Assembly: GCF_013408425.1 (NCBI RefSeq)
Contig: NZ_JACBYV010000001.1
Location: 62,001 to 126,000 of the forward strand
From: Pseudomonas flavescens
GTDB lineage: Bacteria; Pseudomonadota; Gammaproteobacteria; Pseudomonadales; Pseudomonadaceae
Direction: 5' to 3'
DNA length: 64,000 bases
Below the pieces are notes generated by a model that saw nothing but the letters and a program-made list of their open reading frames with translations, was not told the origin of the DNA and ran no database searches. The stretch's first letter is position 1. Each line of letters starts with the position of its first letter. The translations under genes were made by a program, and so were the position numbers. This document shows positions 35,134 to 45,101 of this stretch, piece after piece.

Positions 35134-36651
35134 TTATACCGCATCCCGGCGGCGCTGAATCAGGGCCCAGGCCGCCAGCAGGCTGCAGAGGACGATCAGC
35201 GGCCAGGAGCGCCACTGCAGGTAGGGCGTCAGGTGCTGCATGGGCTGCACTTCACCGTACAGCGTGCCCTGTTCGAACTGCGGCAGGCGCTCGGTGATCT
35301 GGCCGAACGGGTCGATCAATGCGGTCACCCCATTGTTGGTGGCGCGGATCATCCAGCGACCCGCTTCCAGAGCACGCATCTGCGCCATTTGCAGATGTTG
35401 CAGTGGGCCGATGGATTTACCGAACCAGGTGTCGTTGCTCACCGTCAGCAGCAGGTCGCTCTGCGCGGCCATTTCGGCAGCGAACTCCGGGTAGACCACT
35501 TCGTAGCAGATGAAGGTCGCGATGCGCTGTCCTTTGGCTTCCAGCAGGGGCTGGTCGTGCTCGCCGCGGGCGAAGTCGGACATCGGCAGGTCGAAGAAAG
35601 CGATCAGGCCGCGCAAGACTTCCTGCAGCGGCACGTACTCACCGAACGGTACCAGGCGCTGCTTTAGGTAATCGCCGCTGCCCTGGCCCACCACGCTGAC
35701 GCCATTGTAGTAACGCAGCTCACCACGCTCGTTGGGCTGGCGGATCGGCACACCGGTGATCAGCGCGCTCTGACGGTCACTGGCGAAGCGGTCCATCACG
35801 CTGAGGTAGCCGATGGCCTGTTCCTTGAGGACCGGCACGGCGGTTTCCGGCCAGATCAGCAAGTCGGTCGGTTTGCTGCTGAAACTCATGTCTCGGTACA
35901 GCGCCAATTGTGCGTTGAGCTGCGCCGGGTCCCATTTGAGATTCTGCTCGACATTGCCTTGAATCGCCGCGACGCTCAGCGGCTCGCCGGCAGGTGAAGT
36001 CCAGGCATGACCCTTGAGCAGAGCGCCGACCAGCCAGGGCGCGATCAGCAGCGCCAGAGCCACGGCCAATTGCGGCTTGTGCCGGTACAGGCGTGGCAGG
36101 TTGACGAGCAGTGCAGCGCTCAGCGCCAGGGCAAAAGACAGCAGCCACACACCGCCTACCGGAGCCAGACCAGCCAGTGGCCCGTCCAGTTGGCTGTAAC
36201 CTGCGTAGAGCCAGGGGAACCCGGTGAGAAACCAGCCTCGAAATGCTTCCTGGGCAACCCACAGGGCGGCGAACGCCAAGGCATCGGTTGCCAGCGCTGC
36301 ATCGCGGCGTAGCCAGCGTGCCCACAACCAGGTGGCCAGTGCGAAGAACAGACCGAGCCCGGCGACGAAGCCCAGAGTCAGAAAGGCAGCCAGGGGCGGC
36401 GAAGCGGCGCCGTAGTCGTGAATGCTCACGTATACCCAGCTGGTGCCGGAGGCGAACAGGCCGAAACCGTACCACCAGCCGCGCCATGCTGCCTGGCGTG
36501 GTGTCAGTTCACGCAGGCCGCGGTAGAGCAGGGCGATCGACAGCAGCACCAGCGGCCAGATGTCGTAGGGTGCCAGCGCCAGGGTGGTCAGCGCACCTGC
36601 CAGCAGAGCGATCAGATTGCCGGGCCAGCCGGGGCGGAACAGTCGATTCAT
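35134..36651 (-). CDS. lnt: Apolipoprotein N-acyltransferase
   Basis: A 505-residue inner-membrane enzyme adding the third acyl chain to lipoproteins. About six N-terminal helices (1-210) precede the nitrilase-like domain (about 225-470) with the catalytic triad: Glu in WPETAVP, Lys in YLKQRLVPFGEYVP and Cys in FICYEVVYPE. A last helix near 485 anchors the C-terminus. It is downstream of corC, as in most gammaproteobacteria, 58 bp apart. The gene ends 37 bp from the tandem repeat array, whose hairpins may act as its 3' boundary. Confidence 0.96.
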   Translation of the reverse strand: MNRLFRPGWPGNLIALLAGALTTLALAPYDIWPLVLLSIALLYRGLRELTPRQAAWRGWWYGFGLFASGTSWVYVSIHDYGAASPPLAAFLTLGFVAGLGLFFALATWLWARWLRRDAALATDALAFAALWVAQEAFRGWFLTGFPWLYAGYSQLDGPLAGLAPVGGVWLLSFALALSAALLVNLPRLYRHKPQLAVALALLIAPWLVGALLKGHAWTSPAGEPLSVAAIQGNVEQNLKWDPAQLNAQLALYRDMSFSSKPTDLLIWPETAVPVLKEQAIGYLSVMDRFASDRQSALITGVPIRQPNERGELRYYNGVSVVGQGSGDYLKQRLVPFGEYVPLQEVLRGLIAFFDLPMSDFARGEHDQPLLEAKGQRIATFICYEVVYPEFAAEMAAQSDLLLTVSNDTWFGKSIGPLQHLQMAQMRALEAGRWMIRATNNGVTALIDPFGQITERLPQFEQGTLYGEVQPMQHLTPYLQWRSWPLIVLCSLLAAWALIQRRRDAV

Positions 36652-36709
36652 CGGAATGCTCGAAAGAGGAGAGTGGCAGGCGCCCCGCCTGGCAGGGCGC
36701 TACAGCGTG

Positions 36710-37546
36710 TCAGCGCGCCAGCGGCGTCAGACGCAGCAGGTGCACGCGGCGGCTGTCGGCGTTCAGCACGCGAAAGCGGAACTCGCCGATCACCGTCACT
36801 TCGTTGCGCTTGGGCAAATGACCGAAGGCGCTCATCACCAGGCCGCCGACGGTGTCGAATTCGTCATCCGAGAAGTCGGTGGTGAAGGCTTCGTTGAAGT
36901 GATCGATGGGCGTCAGCGCCTTGACCAGGAAGTCGCCGCTGGGCAGCGGCTTGACGTAGCTGTCTTCCTCGACATCATGTTCGTCCTCGATATCACCGAC
37001 GATCTGCTCGAGCACGTCTTCGATGGTCACCAGGCCGGCGACGCCACCGTATTCGTCGATCACCACCGCCATGTGGTTGTGATTGGCGCGGAACTCGCGC
37101 AGCAGCACGTTGAGGCGCTTGGACTCAGGCACGAAGGTGGCCGGGCGCAGCATGTCGCGGATGTTGAAGTCGGGCTGGTCGCCGAGCAGCAGCGGCAGCA
37201 GATCCTTGGCGAGGAGGATGCCGAGTACGTCATCGAGGCTCTCGCCGATCACCGGGTAGCGCGAGTGCGCCGCCTCGATGATCACCGGGAGGAATTCTTT
37301 CGGGGACTGGGTGGCCTTGATGGTGACCACCTGGGAGCGCGGCACCATGATGTCGCGGACCTGCAGGTCCGCGACCTGAATGGCGCCCTCGACGATGGCC
37401 AGGGCCTCGCTGTCGAGCAGTTTGTTCTGATGCGCATCGCGCAGGACTTCCAGCAGTTCCTGGCGGTTCTTCGGCTCATGAGCAAAAGCCTGGGTCAGCT
37501 TGTTCAGCCAGGACTTTTGCTCGTTGCTCGATCGGTCTTCGCTCAT
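36710..37546 (-). CDS. corC: CorC/HlyC-family CBS-domain protein
   Basis: A 278-residue cytoplasmic protein with a paired CBS domain (about 65-190: [56 protein letters not shown]) and a C-terminal CorC_HlyC transporter-associated domain. The family is associated with magnesium and cobalt efflux and tolerance (CorC/YbeX), and ybeX is linked to ribosome metabolism in E. coli, matching its YbeY-PhoH neighbours here. It lies between ybeY (25 bp upstream) and lnt. It lacks membrane helices, so it is the soluble YbeX type. Confidence 0.93.
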   Translation of the reverse strand: MSEDRSSNEQKSWLNKLTQAFAHEPKNRQELLEVLRDAHQNKLLDSEALAIVEGAIQVADLQVRDIMVPRSQVVTIKATQSPKEFLPVIIEAAHSRYPVIGESLDDVLGILLAKDLLPLLLGDQPDFNIRDMLRPATFVPESKRLNVLLREFRANHNHMAVVIDEYGGVAGLVTIEDVLEQIVGDIEDEHDVEEDSYVKPLPSGDFLVKALTPIDHFNEAFTTDFSDDEFDTVGGLVMSAFGHLPKRNEVTVIGEFRFRVLNADSRRVHLLRLTPLAR

Positions 37547-37571
37547 GGGGGTTTACTCGGGATCCTTGCTT

Positions 37572-38030
37572 TCATTCGTCGCCGGCGTACGGGTCGGGAT
37601 GACCCAGCTCGGCGAGCAATAATCGTTCCAGCGCTTCCATCTCCTCGGCTTCCTCATCATCGATGTGGTCATAGCCGAGCAGGTGCAGGCAGCCGTGTAT
37701 CACCAGATGCGCCCAGTGCGCCTCCAGCGTCTTGCCTTGCTCGATAGCCTCGCGCTCGACCACCGGCACGCAGATCACCAGGTCGCCAAGCAACGGGATA
37801 TCCAGCAAATCATCAGGCACGTCGGCGGGAAAGGACAATACGTTGGTGGCGTAATCCTTGTGTCGCCAGGTGTGATTGAGTTCGCGGCCTTCGGTCTCGT
37901 CGACCAGGCGGATAGTCAGCTCCGAGTCTGCCGTGCGCTGGCGTAGGGCCAGCTCACACCAGGCTTGAAAGGCACCAATGGTGGGTAGGTGGTCGCCGTC
38001 ACTGGCGACCTGCAGATCCAGCTCGATCAT
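37572..38030 (-). CDS. ybeY: Endoribonuclease YbeY
   Basis: A 152-residue protein with the zinc-binding signature [11 protein letters not shown] at about 111-121, in which three histidines hold the metal. YbeY acts in 16S rRNA 3'-end maturation and ribosome quality control. The acidic C-terminus ([14 protein letters not shown] comes before the metal site; the end is rich in Asp and Glu) is typical. It overlaps phoH by 4 bp, so the two are translationally coupled in the phoH-ybeY-corC-lnt operon. Confidence 0.95.
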   Translation of the reverse strand: MIELDLQVASDGDHLPTIGAFQAWCELALRQRTADSELTIRLVDETEGRELNHTWRHKDYATNVLSFPADVPDDLLDIPLLGDLVICVPVVEREAIEQGKTLEAHWAHLVIHGCLHLLGYDHIDDEEAEEMEALERLLLAELGHPDPYAGDE

Positions 38031-39046
38031 CTGTCGGACCTGGCACCCGGGTCGTTGTCCGCCGGCCGGCGGTCAAACGGCTGATGTTCGGCATCGAAGC
38101 GCTCGTAGGCCTCGACGATGCGTTGCACGAGGGGGTGGCGCACCACGTCCTTGGGCTTGAAGTGGGTGAAGCTGATGCCAGGCACGCCTTTGAGCACGTC
38201 GATCACGTGAGTCAGGCCGCTCTTGGTTCCGCGCGGCAGGTCGACCTGGGTGATGTCGCCGGTGATCACTGCGGTGGAGCCGAAGCCGATCCGGGTCAGG
38301 AACATTTTCATCTGTTCCATCGTGGTGTTCTGGCTCTCATCGAGAATGATGAAACTGTTGTTCAGCGTGCGGCCGCGCATGTAGGCCAGCGGCGCAACCT
38401 CGATCACCTGTTTCTCGATCAGTTTGGCGACCTGCTCGAAACCGAGCATCTCGTAGAGCGCGTCATACAGCGGGCGCAGGTAGGGGTCGATCTTCTGCGA
38501 CAGGTCACCTGGCAGGAAGCCGAGCTTCTCGCCGGCCTCGACCGCCGGACGCACCAGCAGGATACGGCGGATCTGCTCACGTTCCAGCGCGTCCACTGCA
38601 GCAGCGACGGCAAGGTAGGTCTTGCCGGTGCCAGCCGGGCCGATGCCGAAATTGATGTCGTGGTCGAGGATCGCCTTGACGTAGAGCTGCTGGTTGGCCC
38701 CGCGTGGCCGGATCATGCCCTTGCGGGTGCGCAGGGCGATGTTGAGATGGGCGCTGGGGTTGTTCAGCTCCTCGATGCCCGACTCCTGCAGGAACAGGTG
38801 CACCATATCCGGCGACAGCTCTGTGCTGTCAGTTTCGCGATAGAGACGGCGCAACAGATTTTCAGCAGATTGGGTCTGTTGCGCCTCGCCAAGCAGTTCG
38901 AACTGATTGCCGCGATTGCGGATTTCGATACCCAGACGAGATTCGATCAGGCGCAGGTGCTCGTCGAATTGCCCGCTGAGATTGGCGAAGCGCTTGGCTT
39001 CGAAAGGTTCGAGGGTGAAGCGATGAGGTTCTATGGAAGTATTCAA
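38027..39046 (-). CDS. PhoH-like ATPase (YbeZ)
   Basis: A 339-residue P-loop NTPase. The Walker A loop [11 protein letters not shown] is at about 139-149, the Walker B-like segment is FIILDESQN, and the PhoH-specific [11 protein letters not shown] follows. An N-terminal KH-like region is consistent with the YbeZ branch. YbeZ interacts with YbeY and is thought to act as an RNA helicase/NTPase in rRNA processing. The name PhoH is historic and does not prove phosphate regulation. It heads the operon with ybeY and lies 124 bp from miaB. Confidence 0.94.
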   Translation of the reverse strand: MNTSIEPHRFTLEPFEAKRFANLSGQFDEHLRLIESRLGIEIRNRGNQFELLGEAQQTQSAENLLRRLYRETDSTELSPDMVHLFLQESGIEELNNPSAHLNIALRTRKGMIRPRGANQQLYVKAILDHDINFGIGPAGTGKTYLAVAAAVDALEREQIRRILLVRPAVEAGEKLGFLPGDLSQKIDPYLRPLYDALYEMLGFEQVAKLIEKQVIEVAPLAYMRGRTLNNSFIILDESQNTTMEQMKMFLTRIGFGSTAVITGDITQVDLPRGTKSGLTHVIDVLKGVPGISFTHFKPKDVVRHPLVQRIVEAYERFDAEHQPFDRRPADNDPGARSDR

Positions 39047-39170
39047 AGTCGTATTTTGGCCGCCAGTCGGCTGGGTTGAAGGCAGAGAATAGCGCTAGCT
39101 GTCGCCGGGGGAAAGCGCGGCCGACGACCGCGCTGCGCTTGTGGCTGGCTGCCTTCGCTGGGCGAAGGGC

Positions 39171-40505
39171 TCAGTGGCGCTCGATCAGTGTGCCACGCAG
39201 CGAATGCGGCATCGCTTCGTCGATATGCACATCGACGAACTGGCCGATCAGCCGCGGATTGTCGCACTGGAAGTTGACGAAACGGTTGTTCTCGGTCTTG
39301 CCCTGCAGCTTGCCCGGGTCCTTTTTCGAGAAGTCGCTGACCAGAATGCGCTGCACGCTGCCGACCATGCGACGGCTGTTTTCGAAGCCTTGCTGGTTGA
39401 GGCGGTGCTGCAGCATCTGCAGGCGCTCTTTCTTCACTTCTTCCGGGGTTTCGTCGACAAGGTCGGCGGCCGGCGTACCGGGACGCGAGCTGTACATGAA
39501 CGAGTAGGAGAAGTCGAAACCGACGTCCTCCACCAGCTTCATGGTCTGCTGGAAATCCTTCTCGGTCTCGCCCGGGAAACCGATGATGAAGTCCGAGCTG
39601 ATGACGATGTCCGGCACTGCCGCCCGCAGTTTGCGGATGCGCGACTTGTATTCCAGCGCCGTATGGTTGCGCTTCATCGCCGCCAGAATGCGGTCCGAGC
39701 CCGACTGCACGGGCAAATGAAGGAATTTCACCAGCTCCGGGATCTCGGCGTGAGCCTTGATCAGCGCGTCGGAAAATTCCAGCGGGTGGCTGGTGATGTA
39801 GCGAATGCGATCGATGCCATCGACGGCGGCTACCAGGTAAAGCAGCTCGGCGAAGTCGGCGATACCGCCGTCGCGCGTGGTGCCGCGGTAACCGTTGACG
39901 TTCTGGCCGAGCAGGGTGAGCTCACGCACGCCGTTCTCGGCCAGATGGATGATTTCGGCCAGCACATCGTCCAGCGGTCGGCTGACTTCTTCGCCGCGGG
40001 TATAGGGCACCACGCAGAATGTGCAGTACTTGCTGCAGCCTTCCATCACCGATACGAAGGCGCTGGGGCCGTCGACTCGTGGCTCGGGCAGGCGGTCGAA
40101 TTTCTCGATCTCCGGGAAGGAAATATCCACCTGAGCGATCTTGGTGCTGCGCGCGGCGTCGATCATCTCCGGCAGGCGATGCAGGGTCTGCGGGCCGAAC
40201 ACCACATCGACGTAGGGCGCGCGGTCGCGAATCGCCGCGCCTTCCTGGCTGGCCACGCAGCCACCGACGCCGATCACCAGATCCGGGTTTTCCAGCTTCA
40301 GCTCACGCCAGCGGCCGAGCTGGGAGAACACCTTGTCCTGGGCTTTTTCGCGGATCGAGCAGGTATTGAGCAGGATGACGTCGGCGTCTTCCGGGCGATC
40401 GGTCACTTCCAGAGCCTGATGCTCGCCCAGCAGGTCGACCATGCGCGAGCTGTCGTACTCGTTCATCTGGCAACCGTGGGTTTCGATATAGAGCTTCTTG
40501 GTCAT
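39171..40505 (-). CDS. miaB: tRNA-2-methylthio-N6-dimethylallyladenosine synthase
   Basis: A 444-residue radical-SAM methylthiotransferase. The N-terminal UPF0004 domain has three cluster cysteines (THGCQMN, NTCSIRE, GCVASQ). The radical-SAM motif is [15 protein letters not shown], with the CxxxCxxC spacing, and a C-terminal TRAM domain follows (about 380-444). It converts i6A37 to ms2i6A37 in tRNAs reading UNN codons. The start at 40505 fits the family N-terminus [15 protein letters not shown]; the upstream 72 residues of the open frame are not coding. It is divergent from the DUF1820 gene. Confidence 0.97.
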   Translation of the reverse strand: MTKKLYIETHGCQMNEYDSSRMVDLLGEHQALEVTDRPEDADVILLNTCSIREKAQDKVFSQLGRWRELKLENPDLVIGVGGCVASQEGAAIRDRAPYVDVVFGPQTLHRLPEMIDAARSTKIAQVDISFPEIEKFDRLPEPRVDGPSAFVSVMEGCSKYCTFCVVPYTRGEEVSRPLDDVLAEIIHLAENGVRELTLLGQNVNGYRGTTRDGGIADFAELLYLVAAVDGIDRIRYITSHPLEFSDALIKAHAEIPELVKFLHLPVQSGSDRILAAMKRNHTALEYKSRIRKLRAAVPDIVISSDFIIGFPGETEKDFQQTMKLVEDVGFDFSYSFMYSSRPGTPAADLVDETPEEVKKERLQMLQHRLNQQGFENSRRMVGSVQRILVSDFSKKDPGKLQGKTENNRFVNFQCDNPRLIGQFVDVHIDEAMPHSLRGTLIERH

Positions 40506-40713
40506 GGCACTGCCTGGAATGATTGAAAAGGTGTTCAGGAAACATCTCCGACGTCGCCTCGGCGACGGCCATGCAGGCCAGCCCGGAAAATGACCGCGCA
40601 TTATAGGGGGCTTGGTCGACAGAGGCCACAATCGATGGACAAGAGGGGCGACGAAGCAGTCGAGAGCCGTGCTAAGATTCGCGCTCTTTTCGACTGCCAG
40701 CCAATCGTTACCC

Positions 40714-41037
40714 ATGACCAAGCGTGAACCGATCTACAAGGTGATTTTCCTCAATCAGGGCCAGGTGTACGAGATGTATGCCAAGCAGATCTTCCAGAGC
40801 GATCTGTGGGGCTTCCTGGAAATCGAGGAATTCGTCTTCGGCGAACGTACCCAGGTCGTCGTCGACCCAAGCGAAGAAAAGCTCAAGGCTCAGTTCGATG
40901 GCGTGGTGCGCAGTTTCGTGCCCATGCATTCGATCGTGCGCATCGACGAAGTCGAGCGTCTGGGTACGCCGAAGATCAGCGAGGCCAAGGGTGGAGGCAA
41001 CATCATGCCGTTTCCCATGCCCATGCCGGAAAAATAG
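40714..41037 (+). CDS. DUF1820 family protein
   Basis: A 107-residue soluble protein starting [20 protein letters not shown], with motifs [14 protein letters not shown] and [18 protein letters not shown] typical of DUF1820. The C-terminal tail is Gly/Pro/Met-rich ([15 protein letters not shown]). Orthologues lie next to miaB in P. aeruginosa. The function is unknown; the family is small and of the Lsm/SH3-like size, but no role can be claimed. A -10-like TAAGAT at about 40672 lies 40 bp ahead of the start. Confidence 0.85.
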   Translation: MTKREPIYKVIFLNQGQVYEMYAKQIFQSDLWGFLEIEEFVFGERTQVVVDPSEEKLKAQFDGVVRSFVPMHSIVRIDEVERLGTPKISEAKGGGNIMPFPMPMPEK

Positions 41038-41093
41038 GTTTCAGCGCAAGCGATCCGCAGCTCGCGCTACGGCTTTTCGTTGCACCGCCGTTG

Positions 41094-41642
41094 CTATTTC
41101 AGCGGTGCGAAAGGGGAGAGGCCATCGGCGGCCTGCAGTTCCTGCAGGTAGTTGCGGAAGATCTGCCCCAGTACCTGGGTGGCCACTTCCAGTTCCGCTC
41201 TGGGCATCTGCAGGGACACTTCGTCAGCGCTGTCCATGGCTTCGTCCGAGCCATTGACCGCAGCCATCTTCAGCACGATATAGGCCTGCACGTTGTTGGC
41301 GGCCACGCCTTCGCCACGAAAGAACATCATGCCCAGATGGTATTGCGCCTGCGCATGCCCCTGTAGCGATGCGCGCTCGAACCAGTTGAGTGCTTGGGCG
41401 AGGTCGCGCTCGGTGGCCCTGCCGTCGTAATAGAATTCGCCAAGCTCGTATTGCGCCTGGGCGTCGCCGCCGTCGGCACTCTGCTGGCAGGCCTGCAGGG
41501 CGTCTGGCAGGTCTTCGGGGGCGACGTTCAGCGAACAGCTGCCGGTCGCCGGGATCAGCAATGAGTTTCCGTCCGCCAGTGCAAGCAATGGCAGCAGGAG
41601 CAACAGGCAGCCCAGAGACAGGGTGCGGCCGGTGCGCTTCAT
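41094..41642 (-). CDS. Sel1-repeat exported protein
   Basis: A 182-residue protein with a signal peptide (MKRTGRTLSLGCLLLLLPLLALA, starting at the ATG at 41642; a start 22 codons earlier would bury the signal). The mature part has Sel1-like TPR repeats: DAQAQYELGEFYYDGRATER, then AQAQYHLGMMFFRGEGVAAN. Sel1 repeats mediate protein-protein contacts in the periplasm. It converges on the DUF1820 gene. As far as I recall the same pair occurs near hemL in P. aeruginosa; the partner protein is unknown. Confidence 0.85.
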   Translation of the reverse strand: MKRTGRTLSLGCLLLLLPLLALADGNSLLIPATGSCSLNVAPEDLPDALQACQQSADGGDAQAQYELGEFYYDGRATERDLAQALNWFERASLQGHAQAQYHLGMMFFRGEGVAANNVQAYIVLKMAAVNGSDEAMDSADEVSLQMPRAELEVATQVLGQIFRNYLQELQAADGLSPFAPLK

Positions 41643-41916
41643 GAAGATCCAGATACCTCGAGGTGCTGACAGGGTGAATGACGGCGGAAAGAATGAGTCC
41701 GCCATCACATTATGAAATAAGCCGCAGCGTTCTTACAAAGTGTTTGCCTGCTTTTCTGCCCCATCGTGGCGCGCGCGCATCGCTGTCGCGTGCGAATCGT
41801 ACCCCGATTTGGCTCGAATCGGCGGCTGACGCCTCTTATAGACGATCAGCCGCACAACGACAGGTTCCACCATTATGCGCGGCAATGAAGGTCCGCCGCA
41901 CGCTGCTGACCGCTCA

Positions 41917-43206
41917 TCATGCCTGTTTGAGGTTGGCGAACGCGCGTTCGGCGGCGTCCAGAGTCAGTTTCAGCTCGGCCTCGCCGTGGGCGATGGAGGT
42001 GAAACCTGCCTCGAAAGCACTCGGTGCCAGGTAGACGCCGCCTTCCAGCATCAGGTGGAAGAAACGCTTGAAGCGCTCTGCATCGCTGGCCATCACGTCG
42101 TCGAAGGTGACGATGTCGTCAGCGCCGCTGAAATACAGCCCGAACATGCCGCCCGCCTGGGTGGTGACGAACGGGATGGCGGCCGCATCGGCACGATCCT
42201 GCAGGCCCTGCAGCAGTGTACTGGTGTAGTCGCTCAGTTCGGCGTGGAAGCCAGGCCGGCTTATCAGCTTCAGGGTGGTCAGGCCGGCGGCCATGGCCAG
42301 CGGGTTGCCGGACAGCGTGCCGGCCTGGTAGACCGGGCCGAGGGGAGCGATGCGTTCCATGATCGCGCGCTTGCCGCCGAAGCAGCCCACCGGCATGCCG
42401 CCGCCGATGATCTTGCCGAAGGTCGACAGGTCCGGCGTCACGCCGTAATGCGCCTGGGCACCGCCGAGGGACACCCGGAAGCCGGTCATCACTTCGTCGA
42501 AGATCAGTACCACGCCGTGCTTGTCGCACAGGCTGCGCAGGCCCTCGAGGAAGCCGGGTGCTGGCGGTACGCAGTTCATGTTGCCGGCGACCGGCTCGAC
42601 GATGATGCAGGCGACCTCGCTACCGACCTTGCCGAGCATGTCGGCGACCGCATCGATGTCGTTGAACGGCAGGGTCAGGGTGTGCTTGGCGAAGGCCGCT
42701 GGCACGCCCGCGGAGTTCGGCACGCCCTGGGTCAGTGCACCGGAGCCGGCTTTGACCAGCAAGCTGTCGGAGTGGCCGTGGTAGCAGCCTTCGAACTTGA
42801 TGATGCTGTCGCGGCCGGTGTAGCCACGCGCCAGACGGATGGCGCTCATGGTCGCCTCGGTGCCGGAGCTGACCATGCGCACCATTTCCATGGACGGCAC
42901 CAGTGCGCAGACCAGGTCGGCCATTTCGGTTTCCATGGCGGTCGGCGCGCCATAGGACAGGCCATGGTCGAGCTGGCGGCGTACTGCGTCGATCACTTCA
43001 GGGTGGCTGTGGCCAAGGATCATCGGCCCCCAGGAGCCGACGTAATCGACATAGCGCTTGTCATCCTCGTCCGTCACGTAGGCGCCTTCCGCGTGCTTGA
43101 AGAACAGTGGCGTGCCGCCAACGCTCCTGAAGGCGCGAACCGGCGAGTTGACGCCGCCGGGGATGTGTTTCTGGGCGTTGGCGAAGAGGATTTCGGAGCG
43201 GGACAT
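41917..43206 (-). CDS. hemL: Glutamate-1-semialdehyde 2,1-aminomutase
   Basis: A 429-residue PLP enzyme making 5-aminolevulinate from glutamate-1-semialdehyde, the second step of C5 tetrapyrrole synthesis. The N-terminus [20 protein letters not shown] is classic. The PLP site includes [16 protein letters not shown] and the Schiff-base Lys in [13 protein letters not shown], and [16 protein letters not shown] is also conserved. It lies 22 bp after thiE and continues the thiD-thiE-hemL order known from Pseudomonas. Normal in every respect. Confidence 0.97.
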   Translation of the reverse strand: MSRSEILFANAQKHIPGGVNSPVRAFRSVGGTPLFFKHAEGAYVTDEDDKRYVDYVGSWGPMILGHSHPEVIDAVRRQLDHGLSYGAPTAMETEMADLVCALVPSMEMVRMVSSGTEATMSAIRLARGYTGRDSIIKFEGCYHGHSDSLLVKAGSGALTQGVPNSAGVPAAFAKHTLTLPFNDIDAVADMLGKVGSEVACIIVEPVAGNMNCVPPAPGFLEGLRSLCDKHGVVLIFDEVMTGFRVSLGGAQAHYGVTPDLSTFGKIIGGGMPVGCFGGKRAIMERIAPLGPVYQAGTLSGNPLAMAAGLTTLKLISRPGFHAELSDYTSTLLQGLQDRADAAAIPFVTTQAGGMFGLYFSGADDIVTFDDVMASDAERFKRFFHLMLEGGVYLAPSAFEAGFTSIAHGEAELKLTLDAAERAFANLKQA

Positions 43207-43228
43207 GATGGAGCCTCTTGAAAATGAA

Positions 43229-43870
43229 TTAGGCCGGTTGGAACAGGGCGCTGAAGGCGCGCGCGCGGCGTTCGACCTCTGCAGCCGAATCGGCGGCGAA
43301 CAGGGCGTGGATCACCGCGAGCATGCTGGCACCCCTTTCTATCAAGGGAGCGGCGTTGTGCAGGTCGATGCCACCGATGGCGACGATCGGCAGTTGCACG
43401 CGCGCCTTGGCACTGGCCAGCAGCTCGGCAGTGGCTGCCGGTGCGCCAGGTTTGGTGTGGGAGTTGAAGAATCGCCCGAAGGCCACATAGCTGGCGCCTT
43501 CGCGGGCCGCCTGCTCGGCCAGCTCCAGGCGGGCGTGGCAGGTGCCGCCGATGATCGCTTGGCGTCCCAGCAGGGCGCGGGCCACGGCCAGCGAGCCATC
43601 CTCCTGGCCCAGGTGCAGGCCGACGCCCAGGCGGGCGGCCAGCTCGGCATCGTCGTTGATGATCAACGCAGCGCCGTAGCGTTCGCAGAGGCTGCGCAGG
43701 GCCTCGGCCTCGCGCAGGCGGCGTGCTTCATCGCCGGACTTGTCACGGTACTGCAGCACGCGCGCGCCGCCAGCCAGGGCAGCCTCGACATAGGGCAGCA
43801 GCTTGCCACCGGCGAGCAACTGGCTATCGGTGATGGCGTACAGGCCGCGCAACCTGATGGGCGCGGCCAT
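43229..43870 (-). CDS. thiE: Thiamine-phosphate synthase
   Basis: A 213-residue TIM-barrel enzyme joining the HMP-pyrophosphate and thiazole phosphate moieties to thiamine phosphate. Conserved segments include [47 protein letters not shown] and [13 protein letters not shown]. Its ATG shares one base with the stop of thiD (TGATG), so translation is coupled. I see no TPP riboswitch in front of thiD. Confidence 0.95.
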   Translation of the reverse strand: MAAPIRLRGLYAITDSQLLAGGKLLPYVEAALAGGARVLQYRDKSGDEARRLREAEALRSLCERYGAALIINDDAELAARLGVGLHLGQEDGSLAVARALLGRQAIIGGTCHARLELAEQAAREGASYVAFGRFFNSHTKPGAPAATAELLASAKARVQLPIVAIGGIDLHNAAPLIERGASMLAVIHALFAADSAAEVERRARAFSALFQPA

Positions 43871-44706
43871 CAGCAGAAGTCCAGTGGCAGGCGGCGTGGT
43901 ACGTACTGACCGCGGCCCGGTCGCTCGGCGTCGCGCAGGGTGCGCCAGGTGTAATCCAGGGCAGTTTCGACCGCACTGATCAAATCCTGTCCAAGGGCTA
44001 TGCGTCCGGCGAGGGTGCTGGCCAGGGTGCAGCCGGAGCCGTGGTAGCTGCCGGGCAAGCGCGGGCAGGTGAAGGTGTGCTGGCTGCCATCGCGCAGGTA
44101 CAGCCGGTTATGCACCACATCGCTTTCGTCGCCATGGCCACCGGTGATCAGCAGGTGGCGGATGTGCGGCAGCAGCCGGTTGGCGCATTCATCGGCCGTG
44201 CCGTCTGGCAGGTCGGCGAGGATGCGTGCTTCCGGCAGGTTGGGCGTGGCGATGGTGGATACCGCGAACAGACGCTCGCGCATGGCGAAACCAACTTCGT
44301 CCTTGCCCAGGGCACCGCCACCGCCGGCACGCAGTACCGGGTCGCAGACCAGCGGCACGCCTGGCAGTTTGTCCATGATCATCAGCACGGTTTCGACCAT
44401 TTCCACCGAGCCGAGCATACCCAGCTTGACTGCGGCTACCGGCATGTCGGCGATCACCGCATTGGCCTGGGCCAGCACCCAGTCGCGGTCGAGCACGCGG
44501 AAGTCGCTGACATCGACCGTGTCCTGCACGGTCAGGGCGGTAACCGCTGGGGCGGCATGGCAGCTCTGTGCCAGCAGCGCTTCGATGTCCGCCTGCAGGC
44601 CGGCGCCTCCGCTCGGGTCGTGGCCGGACAGGCACAGCACTACCGGGCGCGAGGGGGCAAGGCGAGCACTGCTGCGTTCATAATCTGGGAGGCCGAAGTC
44701 GATCAT
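43870..44706 (-). CDS. thiD: Hydroxymethylpyrimidine (phosphate) kinase
   Basis: A 278-residue ribokinase-family enzyme phosphorylating HMP and HMP-phosphate. Signatures: [20 protein letters not shown] with the substrate-binding stretch, [17 protein letters not shown], and the C-terminal [20 protein letters not shown] with the anion hole and catalytic Cys region. The first 19 residues before the family start ([10 protein letters not shown]) look like an extension; an internal start is possible. It is first in the thiD-thiE-hemL run; upstream lies a MITE-like element, so its promoter lies within or beyond it. Confidence 0.95.
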   Translation of the reverse strand: MIDFGLPDYERSSARLAPSRPVVLCLSGHDPSGGAGLQADIEALLAQSCHAAPAVTALTVQDTVDVSDFRVLDRDWVLAQANAVIADMPVAAVKLGMLGSVEMVETVLMIMDKLPGVPLVCDPVLRAGGGGALGKDEVGFAMRERLFAVSTIATPNLPEARILADLPDGTADECANRLLPHIRHLLITGGHGDESDVVHNRLYLRDGSQHTFTCPRLPGSYHGSGCTLASTLAGRIALGQDLISAVETALDYTWRTLRDAERPGRGQYVPRRLPLDFC

Positions 44707-44728
44707 CTGTGTCGCGGGTTCCGGTTTA

Positions 44729-44881
44729 CCAGGTCATTGAAAAACGTGGGCGAGGCAGCCGATGCGGGGCTGATGGCAGCCCCAAAACAGGTGAGAAAAG
44801 CGGAGTTCACCGCTGTATACGAGCATTTTCAGCCTGTTTTCACGAAGCAACTGCTACCTGGGTGGTGTTTTCAACAGCCTG
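44729..44881. repeat. MITE-like element with imperfect terminal inverted repeats
   Basis: The left end (CAGGTCATTGAAAA) and the right end read in reverse (CAGGCTGTTGAAAA) match at 11 of 14 positions and enclose about 150 bp without a gene. Inside is a short hairpin (GGGGCTGATGGCAGCCCC) and an A/T-rich centre. Just outside, GGTAGGGC and GCCCTACC (44886-44908) form another palindrome of the type seen in the 34-35 kb array. The rest of the 395-bp gap (44707-45101) shows nothing else. I believe related sequences recur in pseudomonad intergenic DNA, but this needs a search. Confidence 0.45.
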
Positions 44882-45101
44882 TTTGGGTAGGGCGGCAGGC
44901 GCCCTACCTGGTTTATCGGGCTCGCACCAGCGGGTGGCCGGCGGCATTTTCGTGGGGCGCGAGCTTAACATTTTATGCGCCGCGGTGAGGCTGGATAGTC
45001 TCGCGAAGGGACTGGCGCATCCCCACCATCAAGCGTAACGGTTCGCATTTGTGCGTAGCCCCGTGCATCATGCAACGCCCAGCCCTCGCTGTCGCCGACC
45101 C

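Noticed and set aside
44707..45101. TPP riboswitch ahead of thiD
   Set aside because: No CUGAGA or ACCUGAU-type conserved core was found on the relevant strand.
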